A stretch of DNA of 64,000 bases from Photobacterium proteolyticum (GCF_001939735.1 NZ_MJIL01000079.1:62370-126369); one strand, 5' to 3'; positions 8,893-17,600 are shown, counted from the first letter of the stretch. Numbers and translations: made by a program. Notes: generated from the letters alone by a model not told the origin.

Positions 8893-9677
8893 TCACATGT
8901 GGCGTGGATATCGGGTCCCGAACCATAAAGATGGTGTTGTTTGACGGCCAGAATATTATTGATTCAGCTATCACCTTAAGTGGTGCAGCGCCGAGAGACA
9001 ACGCAGAGCGTTTGTATTCTGACATGCTTGCAGCTAACAAATTTAACCGCTCTGATGTGGCAATGACTGTCGCAACAGGCTACGGCCGTAACTACTTCGA
9101 ACTGGCCGATAAAGCCTCTTCGGAAATTATCTGCCACACGGCTGGCGTTGCCTACTTATGCCCCCAAGCCAAAACCATCATCGACATTGGCGGCCAGGAT
9201 TCCAAAGTGATTAAGGTTTCCGAGAGTGGCAAGGTAGACGACTTTGTGATGAATGACCGCTGCGCTGCAGGTACCGGGAAATTCATCGAGATGGTCGCCC
9301 ATACCCTGGATATGCCTTTGGATCAAACGGGAGCTGCCGCTCTGACGACCAACGAGGTTTGCGAAATCTCTTCAATGTGTGCCGTTTTTGCCGAATCAGA
9401 AGTCATTGGTTTGCTCCATAAAGGTGTACCCGCAGAAGTTATTCTCCGCGGTGTATTCCACTCTGTGGCCAAACGAGTGGTATCGCTGGGTCGAAAAATC
9501 GGGTTTGCCGAACCTATCGTGTTTACCGGTGGTGTGGCACAAAACCCAGGCGTACTGGAAGCGATTCAGGCCCAGGTAGGAAGCCTGTCTGTTGATATTC
9601 CAAGCCACCCTCAACTTACCGGCGCATTAGGTGCCGCCATTATTGGCCAGCAAGTTGCTGCCCAACATTCATTGTAA
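8889..9677 (+). CDS. ATP-dependent activator of the double-cubane reductase, YjiL/HgdC family
   Basis: 262-residue ASKHA-fold ATPase (BcrAD/BadFG family) that delivers electrons to its partner with ATP hydrolysis. Visible features are the phosphate-1 motif GVDIGSRTIKM near the N-terminus, DIGGQDSK (~100), and the two cysteines that bridge one [4Fe-4S] cluster between two monomers: NDRCAAGTGKF (~Cys126) and CEISSMCAVFAESE (~Cys158-164). The C-terminal adenosine motif is FTGGVAQNPGV. It starts inside the stop of the upstream gene (4-base overlap), which shows translational coupling. All key residues are intact. Confidence 0.92.
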   Translation: MITCGVDIGSRTIKMVLFDGQNIIDSAITLSGAAPRDNAERLYSDMLAANKFNRSDVAMTVATGYGRNYFELADKASSEIICHTAGVAYLCPQAKTIIDIGGQDSKVIKVSESGKVDDFVMNDRCAAGTGKFIEMVAHTLDMPLDQTGAAALTTNEVCEISSMCAVFAESEVIGLLHKGVPAEVILRGVFHSVAKRVVSLGRKIGFAEPIVFTGGVAQNPGVLEAIQAQVGSLSVDIPSHPQLTGALGAAIIGQQVAAQHSL

Positions 9678-9687
9678 AGCGAGTTCA

Positions 9688-9954
9688 ATGGAAGATTCAG
9701 TTACTTACATTATTACTTTCAATTCAAGCCATCAGGCATTGAAAGCGGAAAGCAAACTCAAAAAGGCTGCATTACTGCCAAAGCTGATCAGCTCTCCGAG
9801 AGCGATTAGCTCAAAATGCGGGTTCTGCATCGCACTGGAAAAGTGTGACTGGCCGAATATGACGGATACGCTCAAACAGTTAAACGTGGAATACACCCAT
9901 TTATATACAAGAAAACTTCTCAATGGAGTAAAACATTATGATCAACAAGATTGA
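9688..9954 (+). CDS. DUF3343 (Se/S carrier-like) protein
   Basis: 88 residues, small ferredoxin-like-fold protein of the DUF3343 family (PF11823, 'putative Se/S carrier-like'). It has the family pattern: YIITFNSSHQALKAESKLKKA, then LLPKLISSPRAISSKCGFCIALE with a CGFC motif that could carry a persulfide or perselenide. The start is the ATG at 9688, eleven bases after the activator stop with AAAGCGAG upstream; the frame is open further 5' but unlike the family. Its last 17 bases overlap yedF. DUF3343 genes typically sit beside yedF, which supports the call. Function is inferred from context. Confidence 0.85.
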   Translation: MEDSVTYIITFNSSHQALKAESKLKKAALLPKLISSPRAISSKCGFCIALEKCDWPNMTDTLKQLNVEYTHLYTRKLLNGVKHYDQQD

Positions 9955-10504
9955 TGTTCGCGGAGTCTCACAACAGCAGGCTCTCAATCTGGTAGAAACT
10001 GTTTTCGAAGACCAAAACTATAGCAACGTCGAAATTCTCAGCTCAGATCAAGCGATTACGACAGCCCTGATAGACAACCTGATAAAGAAAGGGTTAACCG
10101 TCGAGGAAGTGCTGCAAACGCCTGAAGGACAAACGATTATCGCCAGCTCTGGTCACAAGCAGGCTATATTGCCTAAATCCTATGTCATCGCCAATGACAG
10201 TCTTGGCCAGGGAAATGAAGTGATCGGTCAAAAGCTGATAAATGCTTTCTTCAATGTCAGTTCCGATTATGAACAGGCGCCAACTTCGATCTTCTTTGTT
10301 AACACTGGCGTGAAGCTCTGTATTGACCAGGCTGACACGGTCGATGCACTGCAAAAACTGCAAGAGAAAGGCACTGATATCATAGTTTGCGGTACCTGCC
10401 TGGACTTCTTCGAGCTCAAAGATAAGCTTGCGGTGGGTCGTATTGGCACCATGCATGATCTTATTGGTATTTATCACGGCCAAAATCAAGTGATAAGCCT
10501 TTAG
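9938..10504 (+). CDS. yedF: YedF: TusA-like + DsrE-like selenium/sulfur metabolism protein
   Basis: 188 residues with the two-domain layout of selenium-metabolism YedF (TIGR03527-like). The N-terminal ~70 residues are a TusA/SirA-like domain (IDVRGVSQQQALNLV). The C-terminal ~110 residues are DsrE-like, with FFVNTGVKLC and the diagnostic VCGTCLDFFELKDKL loop carrying two cysteines. The usual CPxP of the TusA half, whose Cys carries the sulfur, is replaced here by a Ser-Gln stretch, so only the DsrE half seems able to bind persulfide. It is the last gene of the operon and overlaps the DUF3343 gene by 17 bases. YedE, the membrane transporter often next to YedF, is not present. Confidence 0.9.
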   Translation: MINKIDVRGVSQQQALNLVETVFEDQNYSNVEILSSDQAITTALIDNLIKKGLTVEEVLQTPEGQTIIASSGHKQAILPKSYVIANDSLGQGNEVIGQKLINAFFNVSSDYEQAPTSIFFVNTGVKLCIDQADTVDALQKLQEKGTDIIVCGTCLDFFELKDKLAVGRIGTMHDLIGIYHGQNQVISL

Positions 10505-10662
10505 GCTGTAACGGCCAAGCGCCATGTCGCGCAGTCCATTACCTGCGCGACTATCAAACCGCTATTACCACCTAGAACAGACTTATGCCGCATCTGATCG
10601 TTGAACAATACCCCTTACCCGCCCGACGAGCCTCGCTAACAGAACGCCGCTATCTTCTATAA

Positions 10663-10678
10663 TGGTTGCAAGCAACCA
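10663..10678. promoter_or_regulatory. 16-bp palindrome upstream of kefF
   Basis: TGGTTGC-AA-GCAACCA is a near-perfect operator-like palindrome. A half site GTTGCAACCA recurs at 10711-10720, 48 bases later, and the start codon is at 10747. This looks like a regulator binding region for kefFC; the regulator is unknown. Confidence 0.45.
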
Positions 10679-10746
10679 GGCAAGAAGTAAGATGAGAAAA
10701 ATCTGAACATGTTGCAACCAATCTTCGATTTATAGTAAGGAACACT

Positions 10747-11370
10747 ATGAGCCAAAAGGTATTGGTGCTTTTTGCACACCCTTCTCAGCATCGCTCTGAG
10801 GTCAACCAGCCATTGTTTGAATTGGCCAAGCAAATTGACGGGGTCACGGCCATCGACCTGTACGCGGAATACCCGACTTTCAACATCAATATTGACCGCG
10901 AACAGCAGCGACTGGTCGACCATGATGTGATTATTTTTCAGTTTCCCCTCTACTGGTATTCCACCCCTGCAATTTTGAAAGAATGGCAAGATTTGGTGCT
11001 GGAATATAGCTTTGCATATGGTCCTGATGGCAACGCATTAACGGGAAAAGCTTTTTTCTGCTCACTGACGGCAGGCGGAAAGGCCGATGCTTATCATGCA
11101 GACGGCTATAACCATTTCACAATTCGCCAACTGCTCTATCCTCTTGAGCAAATGGCAAGCCTGACCGGTATGCTCTACCTGCCGCCTTTTGCCCTGTTTG
11201 GTTCGCGCACGGCCCAGGAAGAAAAACGCATTGATAGCCACCTTGCTACCTGGCGCGATCTGCTACAACGACTCGTCGCAGATAAGATAGAGCTCGATGT
11301 TGCGGCCCCGGCAGAAAAACTCAATCACTACCTGGAAGCCAATCCGATCAATACAGCGGAGGTCAAATGA
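10747..11370 (+). CDS. kefF: KefF: ancillary NAD(P)H quinone oxidoreductase of the KefC system
   Basis: 207-residue flavodoxin-fold FMN enzyme of the NQO/KefF type. It has an early FMN-phosphate loop (LVLFAHPSQHRSEVN), an isoalloxazine-binding segment (IIFQFPLYWYSTPAILKEWQDLV), and LTAGGKADAYHADGYNHF downstream. It binds the cytoplasmic face of KefC and is needed for full potassium efflux under electrophile stress. A TAAGGA Shine-Dalgarno lies just before the ATG. The stop overlaps the kefC start (ATGA, 4 bases), the usual kefFC arrangement. Confidence 0.9.
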   Translation: MSQKVLVLFAHPSQHRSEVNQPLFELAKQIDGVTAIDLYAEYPTFNINIDREQQRLVDHDVIIFQFPLYWYSTPAILKEWQDLVLEYSFAYGPDGNALTGKAFFCSLTAGGKADAYHADGYNHFTIRQLLYPLEQMASLTGMLYLPPFALFGSRTAQEEKRIDSHLATWRDLLQRLVADKIELDVAAPAEKLNHYLEANPINTAEVK

Positions 11371-13304
11371 CCAGCATCTTTTTGCAGGCCTTCGTGTATC
11401 TGGTTGCCGCTGTTATCGCCGTACCGATCGCCAAGCGACTCGGGTTAGGTTCGGTGTTGGGCTACCTCATTGCCGGCGTTGTTATTGGCCCGGTTATCGG
11501 TCTGGTGGGCGAAGAGACCACCACCATTCAGCACTTTGCTGAATTTGGGGTCGTGATGATGTTGTTTCTCGTCGGTTTGGAGCTAGAACCCAAGATGCTG
11601 TGGGCGATGCGAAATCGCCTGATGGGGCTTGGCGGTCTGCAGGTTGGAGGAACGGCTGCCGCGATGATGGGAATCGCTTTGTTCTTTAACCAGCCCTGGA
11701 CTGTCGCCCTGACTATCGGCCTTATTTTTGCGCTCTCTTCTACTGCGATTGTACTGCAAACCTTCAATGAGAAAGGCCTGACCAAAACCGAAGGCGGCCA
11801 AAACGCCTTTTCAGTCCTGCTGTTCCAGGATATTGCCGTTATCCCTATGCTGGCATTTATTCCGCTACTGGCCCTCCCCGAGCTGATTGAACAGGCACAA
11901 TCTGCCGCTACGTCTGCTGCAGAGCATCATGAGGAATTAAGCCTTGTAGCCGGATTGCCAGGATGGGCATATGGCCTGGTGATCACCGGCTCCATCATTG
12001 CAGTTGTGGTTGGCGGCCATTTTCTCAGCCGTCCGCTGTTTCGTTTCGTGGCCAGCTCTGGCCTGCGCGAAATTTTTACCGCAACGGCATTAATGCTGGT
12101 GATCGGCATCGCTGCCCTTATGAGCCTGGTGGGCCTGTCTCCGGCACTAGGTACCTTCCTGGCCGGGGTCGTATTGGCAAACAGTGAGTTTCGTCATGAG
12201 CTTGAGTCCAACATCGATCCCTTCAAAGGGTTGTTGCTCGGCTTGTTCTTTATCACTGTGGGTGCCGGTATCAACTTCTCAGTGCTATTAAATGACTTTA
12301 CTGTCATTATCGCTCTGACACTGGGTGTTATGCTGGTTAAAGCCCTGATGCTGTACAGCCTTGCGCTGATGTTTAGAATCAAGGGCAGTGACCGCTGGCT
12401 GTTTACACTCAGCCTCGCCCAGGCCGGTGAATTCGGTTTTGTACTGCTGAGCTTCTCGCTGCAAAATCACGTTATCCCTGCCGATATCGCACAGATGCTT
12501 TCCCTCGTGGTCGCACTATCAATGTTCCTGACACCGGGGCTGTTTATCCTGTTTGACAAGGTGATCCTTCCCCGGTTCGAGAAGACCTCTAACGACCGTG
12601 AAACAGATGTTATCGACGATCAAGGCACGGTCATCATCGCTGGTATCGGCCGTTTTGGGCAGATAGTTAACCGCCTGCTGGTATCCAACGGTGTCAAAAC
12701 CGTTGTCCTGGACCATCAGGCCAATCAGATCGATGTCATGCGCCAAATCGGAACCAAGGCTTACTTCGGTGATGCCACTCGCCCGGATCTTCTGCATACT
12801 GCCGGCATTGAACATGCCGCTGCCCTTGTGGTGGCTATCGACGATCACGAGCACAGTGTCGAGATGGTGAAATACGTCAAACACACCTATCCGAAAGTCA
12901 AAGTCATCACCCGCGCCTTCGACCGTGGCCATGGCTACCTGTTAAGGCAAGCAGGAGCAGATATCATCGAATCTGAAACCTATCACTCGGCGTTAGAAAT
13001 TGGCGGACACGCGATGAAAACACTCGGCTTGCATCCTTTCTTTGTCGAGCAGCAGAAAGCCACCTATAAACGGGTCGAAGACCGTAAATCCGACAAGTTG
13101 TATGCCGCCTGGGAAGACGACTCAGAAGACGAGCGCTTCGATAATAACTACCGTGAACTGTTCATTCGCCTGGAAGAGGTAATGGCAGAAGAAATGAAAA
13201 AGGATCGTAGCGACAAGCATGCCCGCTCGGAACGAGGCTGGACACCGCCGCCGAAAGGCTATGCCGAAGCCATCAGCGACGAGGAGCAGTCGCAGAACAG
13301 TTGA
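11367..13304 (+). CDS. kefC: KefC: glutathione-gated potassium/proton antiporter
   Basis: 645 residues. The N-terminal ~390 residues are a CPA2 (Na+/H+ exchanger-like) transporter with about 12 membrane segments. It has FLVGLELEPKMLW after the second helix pair, LFQDIAVIP and the AGEFGFVL motif near the end of the pore domain. From ~420 a Rossmann RCK/TrkA-N domain follows (VIIAGIGRFGQIVNRLL, then DATRPDLL), where glutathione and glutathione adducts bind to gate the channel. The hydrophilic tail is acidic and Lys-rich. Closing the channel with GSH and opening it with adducts acidifies the cytoplasm and protects against electrophiles. KefB is a close alternative, but the coupled kefF of this type favours KefC. 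Confidence 0.9.
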   Translation: MTSIFLQAFVYLVAAVIAVPIAKRLGLGSVLGYLIAGVVIGPVIGLVGEETTTIQHFAEFGVVMMLFLVGLELEPKMLWAMRNRLMGLGGLQVGGTAAAMMGIALFFNQPWTVALTIGLIFALSSTAIVLQTFNEKGLTKTEGGQNAFSVLLFQDIAVIPMLAFIPLLALPELIEQAQSAATSAAEHHEELSLVAGLPGWAYGLVITGSIIAVVVGGHFLSRPLFRFVASSGLREIFTATALMLVIGIAALMSLVGLSPALGTFLAGVVLANSEFRHELESNIDPFKGLLLGLFFITVGAGINFSVLLNDFTVIIALTLGVMLVKALMLYSLALMFRIKGSDRWLFTLSLAQAGEFGFVLLSFSLQNHVIPADIAQMLSLVVALSMFLTPGLFILFDKVILPRFEKTSNDRETDVIDDQGTVIIAGIGRFGQIVNRLLVSNGVKTVVLDHQANQIDVMRQIGTKAYFGDATRPDLLHTAGIEHAAALVVAIDDHEHSVEMVKYVKHTYPKVKVITRAFDRGHGYLLRQAGADIIESETYHSALEIGGHAMKTLGLHPFFVEQQKATYKRVEDRKSDKLYAAWEDDSEDERFDNNYRELFIRLEEVMAEEMKKDRSDKHARSERGWTPPPKGYAEAISDEEQSQNS

Positions 13305-13319
13305 TCTCCTCCTCCCCCT

Positions 13320-13350
13320 GCTACAGCCTTTGGTGCTCAAGGGCTGTAGC
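13320..13350 (+). terminator. Hairpin downstream of kefC
   Basis: GCTACAGCC pairs with GGCTGTAGC at a loop of about 13 bases. There is no T-run after it, so it is a weak intrinsic or Rho-assisted terminator. Confidence 0.5.
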
Positions 13351-13448
13351 CCCTCCAACAGAGAACAATTGATGTCACGTTAGTGATTTCTGCTAACTGC
13401 TGTCAGCTATGCACCTTCCGAACATCCTCTGATGATCATGGATCCTTT

Positions 13449-13474
13449 AAAAACAGATCATTAGCTGTTTTTTT
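13449..13474 (+). terminator. AT-rich hairpin with T-run between kefC and the DUF4062 gene
   Basis: AAAAACAG (13449-13456) pairs with CTGTTTTT (13465-13472), followed by more T's. The stem is weak but the T-run is long, and it separates kefC transcription from the next unit. Confidence 0.5.
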
Positions 13475-13489
13475 GTTTGTGAATCACCC

Positions 13490-13495
13490 TATAAT
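13490..13495 (+). promoter_or_regulatory. Possible -10 element (TATAAT) of the DUF4062/SLOG unit
   Basis: A perfect TATAAT lies 97 bases before the chosen start codon, just after the hairpin terminator. No good TTGACA-like -35 is placed 16-18 bases upstream, so the promoter is weak or activated. Confidence 0.35.
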
Positions 13496-13591
13496 CATAC
13501 GCATTTGATGTCATTGACAATGTGAATGACAGGGGACATTGCGCAATGCAGGGAAATATCCCTGTTGGCAGGTAAGGGACAAACGCCTTTT

Positions 13592-15865
13592 ATGGATAAC
13601 ATCTTTTTTTCTTTCTCTTTCTCTGAATTCAAGCCACTGGTTGAACACATTTCCAAACGTATGGGAGAGTCGGTAACCCTCCAGCGTTGTGGCCTGAAAC
13701 CTTTCCATTTGGCTCAACTGGAAGCCTTTAAAGCTGCACCGTTAGAAAACAGCCTGCAACAGGTAAGAAACAGCCGCTATATGATCTGTTTGCTGGGGCA
13801 GAATATCGGCAGCGAGGCTGAAAGTGGCAAGACTTATATCGAACTTGAAATTGAAGCCGCGCTGGAAGCCGATGTGGATGTCTTCGCCTTTCTGGTTGGT
13901 CCTGAATACGACACGCTCGGTAACATGCCGCCAGCTGTACGCCGAGTATATGAGCGCCTCAGTGACTGTGTCACAATCGGTCAGCTTGCAACAAACGATT
14001 CGGAGAGCGTAGCCCGGCAAATCACCAACAAGCTTGAAGACGATGTATGGCAAACGCTTGGTGAGGAAGAAAAACTGACCCTGGCCTCGGATTTGCTCGA
14101 TGTGTCCGGCTTTCCCCGTCACCGGCTCGACCGCCTGCCAGACAGTATTCGCAAGCAGTTAACCCGCATTTACCGCCCAGGCACGCCTGATAATACCAGC
14201 AGTCCATTAGCCGCTGATCTTGCCCAACGTAAGCAATGGGCATATCAGAGCCTAACGTATGGCCATCAGGAGCAGGCACTTAAAAACCTGCAAAAAGCCA
14301 TTAAAGAGTTCGGTTCAGACTTTTTCAGCTGCTTCTGGCTCAGCCGACTTTATGCTCTTCATGGCACCCGCGAAGAACACTGGCGCAGCAGCCATCAATA
14401 CGCCGAAACGCTGGAAAAAATGCTGAAGGATGAAGATACCCTGCTCACTTCGCTGCACCTTACCCACCTTGGCAGGGCGTATTGCTTTCAGAAAGACTTT
14501 GCCAAAGCAGAAAGCCTGTTGCTTCAGGCGATAGAGTCCTACCCGACATACGAAGCACTTGAGTTTCTGGCCGAAGTCTATTTGATGCAAAGGGAGCAAA
14601 ACAACAATATAGAATGGCTTCACAAAGCCGTTGATACCATGTCATCGCTATTGCGGTTCAAGCTCTCCCACTATGTGCTGGTTGCTGACCGATTTACTGA
14701 AAAATATCCCTATACCTTTACTGAAGTAAACACTGAGGTCTCCCATAAACTCGACAGCTTTTACTTCAACATGCACAAATCGCTATCAGACAACCAGCAA
14801 TGGGCAAAACAGCGATTGTCACTCTCCGCCCCGCAGCCACCTGCGCTTCTTAAAGATGCAGCACTACTGCAACGCGCCTATGTGGCTTCACAGTATGTAT
14901 GGCAGAACTATCGACTGCTGCGTCGGGCATCATCGCAGTTAACGACTCGCTATATTAATCTTCAACAACAGCTAGACCAGCTCCGTGAGCAAAAAAAGTT
15001 CCAGGATCAAGAGCATCAGCTATTATCAGAAGCCCTGACCGAAGCACGCGACTTTCTGAAGGCACGCCATGAACGGCTGGAAAAAGTCATTACGGCGAAA
15101 GAGCAAGAACAAGCAGCACACCGAAAATTGCAGGCTGGTAATATCATGGGTGTCATCATGTTCATTGCTATGGGGGCGGGATTCAACCAATCACCAAACC
15201 TAGGTATCCCGCTATTGGTCGGCTTCATTCTAACCTTGTGTATCAGGGCTGTTTTCAGCAAAAAGAAAGCCAAGGCAGTGAAAAGTTCCGAGGAAGAAGT
15301 CAACTACGTCAGTGAAATTAATCGCTCCCTGGCGCTTTCGCTATCCAGTTTCAACAACAAGATAGTCCAAATCGAACTGAAAACCCTGCTTCATCCGCTG
15401 CTCGAAGAGGTCGAGAAGCTGCGCGAGTCTGATATCACTGAGGCTGAACATCAACTCACTACCCTCTATCAAAATCAGTCAGAACAACTCAACCAAACCG
15501 CAGCAACCTGTCAGCAAGAGCTCGCTTTGCTCAGACATCAAACCAGCACCTGGCTCACTAAAGTTAACGAGTTTGAACAATACTCCGTTTCTGCTCACAG
15601 TGGGCAATATAACCACCTTATGACACGCAAAGGGCGTATCGACGTTGCACGCAAAGTCGAACTGGGTAGCGGTTCATTGGAATCAGCGCTCTTTACCGCC
15701 GAGGAAAGCTCGTTAACCGGCCGGGCGCTACATTTAGATGGCGATCGTCTTAAGGCCTGGTTCGATGACTCAATCGTTGCGCGCAGCCTGATAGCCCTGA
15801 CGGATAACCACACTCAAGCGCAACCAACCACACAGCAGCAGACAAACCATGAATATGGACAATAA
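13592..15865 (+). CDS. DUF4062/TIR-like + TPR + coiled-coil + 2TM protein
   Basis: 757 residues. Residues ~1-150 resemble DUF4062, a TIR-like Rossmann domain: NIFFSFSFSEFKPLVEHI at the first strand/helix, RNSRYMICLLGQNIGSEAESG, then the conserved YIELEIEAALEADVDVFAFL. Residues ~215-350 contain TPR-like helices (KQWAYQSLTYGHQEQALKNLQKAI; CFQKDFAKAESLLLQAIESYP). A coiled coil follows (~460-515), then a two-helix membrane hairpin (~516-555, MGVIMFIAMGAGF and LGIPLLVGFILTLCI), then a second helical region and a Ser/Gln tail. I start at ATG 13592 because the domain begins there; ATG 13526 would add 22 residues. The gene overlaps the SLOG-SLATT gene by 17 bases, so the two are coupled. Function (sensor or nucleotide-processing module of a conflict system) is inference. 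Confidence 0.75.
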   Translation: MDNIFFSFSFSEFKPLVEHISKRMGESVTLQRCGLKPFHLAQLEAFKAAPLENSLQQVRNSRYMICLLGQNIGSEAESGKTYIELEIEAALEADVDVFAFLVGPEYDTLGNMPPAVRRVYERLSDCVTIGQLATNDSESVARQITNKLEDDVWQTLGEEEKLTLASDLLDVSGFPRHRLDRLPDSIRKQLTRIYRPGTPDNTSSPLAADLAQRKQWAYQSLTYGHQEQALKNLQKAIKEFGSDFFSCFWLSRLYALHGTREEHWRSSHQYAETLEKMLKDEDTLLTSLHLTHLGRAYCFQKDFAKAESLLLQAIESYPTYEALEFLAEVYLMQREQNNNIEWLHKAVDTMSSLLRFKLSHYVLVADRFTEKYPYTFTEVNTEVSHKLDSFYFNMHKSLSDNQQWAKQRLSLSAPQPPALLKDAALLQRAYVASQYVWQNYRLLRRASSQLTTRYINLQQQLDQLREQKKFQDQEHQLLSEALTEARDFLKARHERLEKVITAKEQEQAAHRKLQAGNIMGVIMFIAMGAGFNQSPNLGIPLLVGFILTLCIRAVFSKKKAKAVKSSEEEVNYVSEINRSLALSLSSFNNKIVQIELKTLLHPLLEEVEKLRESDITEAEHQLTTLYQNQSEQLNQTAATCQQELALLRHQTSTWLTKVNEFEQYSVSAHSGQYNHLMTRKGRIDVARKVELGSGSLESALFTAEESSLTGRALHLDGDRLKAWFDDSIVARSLIALTDNHTQAQPTTQQQTNHEYGQ

Positions 15866-17600
15866 TACCGGCAGAATGCCACTGGTTATTGCTGTTACCG
15901 GGCATCGTGATATCGATGCCCTGCAAGATAGCCGTGACCACCGTAGCGTCTCGGATGCCTTTACAGCCTGCCTGCAATATTGGCTGGACACCGTCGGCCC
16001 GGATACTCCGGTTCACCTGTTATGCGGTATGGCACAGGGAGCCGATCTGTTGGCAATGAAGGCCGCCCTGCAATTGAAATCCGCAGGAGCAAGGATCACC
16101 CCGCTTCCCTGTCTTGTCGCTCCCCTATCTCAACTAAAGGAGAGCTACGACAACCAGGAGGACTATGAATACGCGGCAAAAATTTGCGAAAAGTATGATT
16201 GTACCATCACAGCACCCAGTCAATCTGTTACAAGTGACATGGATGAGGCATATCCTTATCTCTACCAAGGCGCAGTATTTACCCGCTATGCCAATGTCGT
16301 TATCGCCCTGTGGGACAGCAAACCAGCCAAAGGGCATGGTGGCACCGCCGATGTTGTCAAAATGCAGCTTGGCGATATTCCCGATATCCCGGAAATAAAA
16401 GCCTTGTTCCCCAAAGGATTCGATGGATCCAATGGTGGGGTTGTACAACATATTCCGGTCACGCGTTGCAGGCCTGCAAGCGATGAGGCCGATATCAGCT
16501 ATCTGACCACGCCTTTAAAAGGATCACCCTACTCCGTTTATCTGTCTTGCAGCCACCATCAAAGCATACAGGACTTTCTGTCTCACGAGTTCACCACGCT
16601 GCTTGAACAAATACGCCTGTTTAACCGCAAGTACAAGGGGAACGATACACAAAAGGCCGAACAAGACAGCGCACAGCCAGGCTTAACGCCAGCGTTAAAC
16701 CGGTTATTCCACTATGCCGATACCAAGGCGGTGAAAAGGCGGGATAAATACCAGAAATCTGTACTGACGTTTTTCTTCTGTGCATTTTTCGCCCTATTGG
16801 CACTGGAATTTGTTGAATGGGGTGTGAGCTCAGCCTCGGGGTATATGGTGACAGGCGGTGTCTTGTTTGCCCTTGTTGCCTGCATAGGCCTTTACTGGAC
16901 ATCCAGGCTCAGAGGCTGGAAGCGCGACTATCAGCTATATCGCGGCGTTGCCGAAGCCATTAGATTGAGAGGGTATCTGAACCTTGCCGATATTGCGCCC
17001 TGCGAAAGTTCATTGCTGCCAAGACAGATGCGCAATAACCTGCCACTGTTCCAGCAGGCTGTGTACTTAACCGAGCTGGCCTGGTGGCAGGACAAGAGCA
17101 TCATTGATCCTGACAAGATCAAACACGCCTGGATGGAGAGTCAGATCTCATACCTCAAAGCGCGGCTTACCGCGACACCCGGTAAAGGTTTTCGGGAGAT
17201 AAAAAAGATTCATAGCAACCTGCTAAAAATGCCAGGCCATTATCACCGAACCCTGGGCAAACTATCTAAATTGCTGATGACGAGTTTTGTGGTATTGCTG
17301 GCTTCATTGTTCACCTTGCAGCTCACCGGTACAGCCGATTACTACACCTGGCTCTACCTGGGCATCAAGGTAATGCTATTTGCCAGTGGTATTCTGGCCC
17401 TGTGGATCAACCTCGCAGGCTACGAGCACTTGTGTGTGAGTTACTCCCGGCTCATTGCCTTATACCAGCGCGCAGCTACTGAACTGGAGAACACCTCTGA
17501 TTATCACTACACCCTGCAGGAGCTGGCAAAAGAGGCCTTCAGCGAGCACTGTGAGTGGGTCTACTACAACGCCAAGTCGGAATATAACAGTGGGCATTAA
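15849..17600 (+). CDS. SLOG-domain + SLATT-like membrane protein
   Basis: 583 residues. Residues ~10-205 form a SLOG (DprA/LOG-like) Rossmann domain predicted to bind a nucleotide-derived signal: VIAVTGHRDI at the first loop, LLCGMAQGADLLAM (57-70), VIALWDSKPAKGHGGTADVV (151-170). Two membrane hairpins follow: TM ~304-322 and 331-350, then TM ~476-494 and 502-522. Each is flanked by long helices, with SYSRLIALYQRAATELE and a C-terminal EHCEWVYYN typical of SLATT/DUF4231-like 2TM effectors. SLOG sensors fused or linked to SLATT membrane effectors were proposed by Burroughs and colleagues (2015) as nucleotide-triggered defence systems. Partner of the upstream DUF4062 gene (17-base overlap). The domain calls rest on motif resemblance; the defence role is inference. 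Confidence 0.75.
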   Translation: MNMDNNTGRMPLVIAVTGHRDIDALQDSRDHRSVSDAFTACLQYWLDTVGPDTPVHLLCGMAQGADLLAMKAALQLKSAGARITPLPCLVAPLSQLKESYDNQEDYEYAAKICEKYDCTITAPSQSVTSDMDEAYPYLYQGAVFTRYANVVIALWDSKPAKGHGGTADVVKMQLGDIPDIPEIKALFPKGFDGSNGGVVQHIPVTRCRPASDEADISYLTTPLKGSPYSVYLSCSHHQSIQDFLSHEFTTLLEQIRLFNRKYKGNDTQKAEQDSAQPGLTPALNRLFHYADTKAVKRRDKYQKSVLTFFFCAFFALLALEFVEWGVSSASGYMVTGGVLFALVACIGLYWTSRLRGWKRDYQLYRGVAEAIRLRGYLNLADIAPCESSLLPRQMRNNLPLFQQAVYLTELAWWQDKSIIDPDKIKHAWMESQISYLKARLTATPGKGFREIKKIHSNLLKMPGHYHRTLGKLSKLLMTSFVVLLASLFTLQLTGTADYYTWLYLGIKVMLFASGILALWINLAGYEHLCVSYSRLIALYQRAATELENTSDYHYTLQELAKEAFSEHCEWVYYNAKSEYNSGH

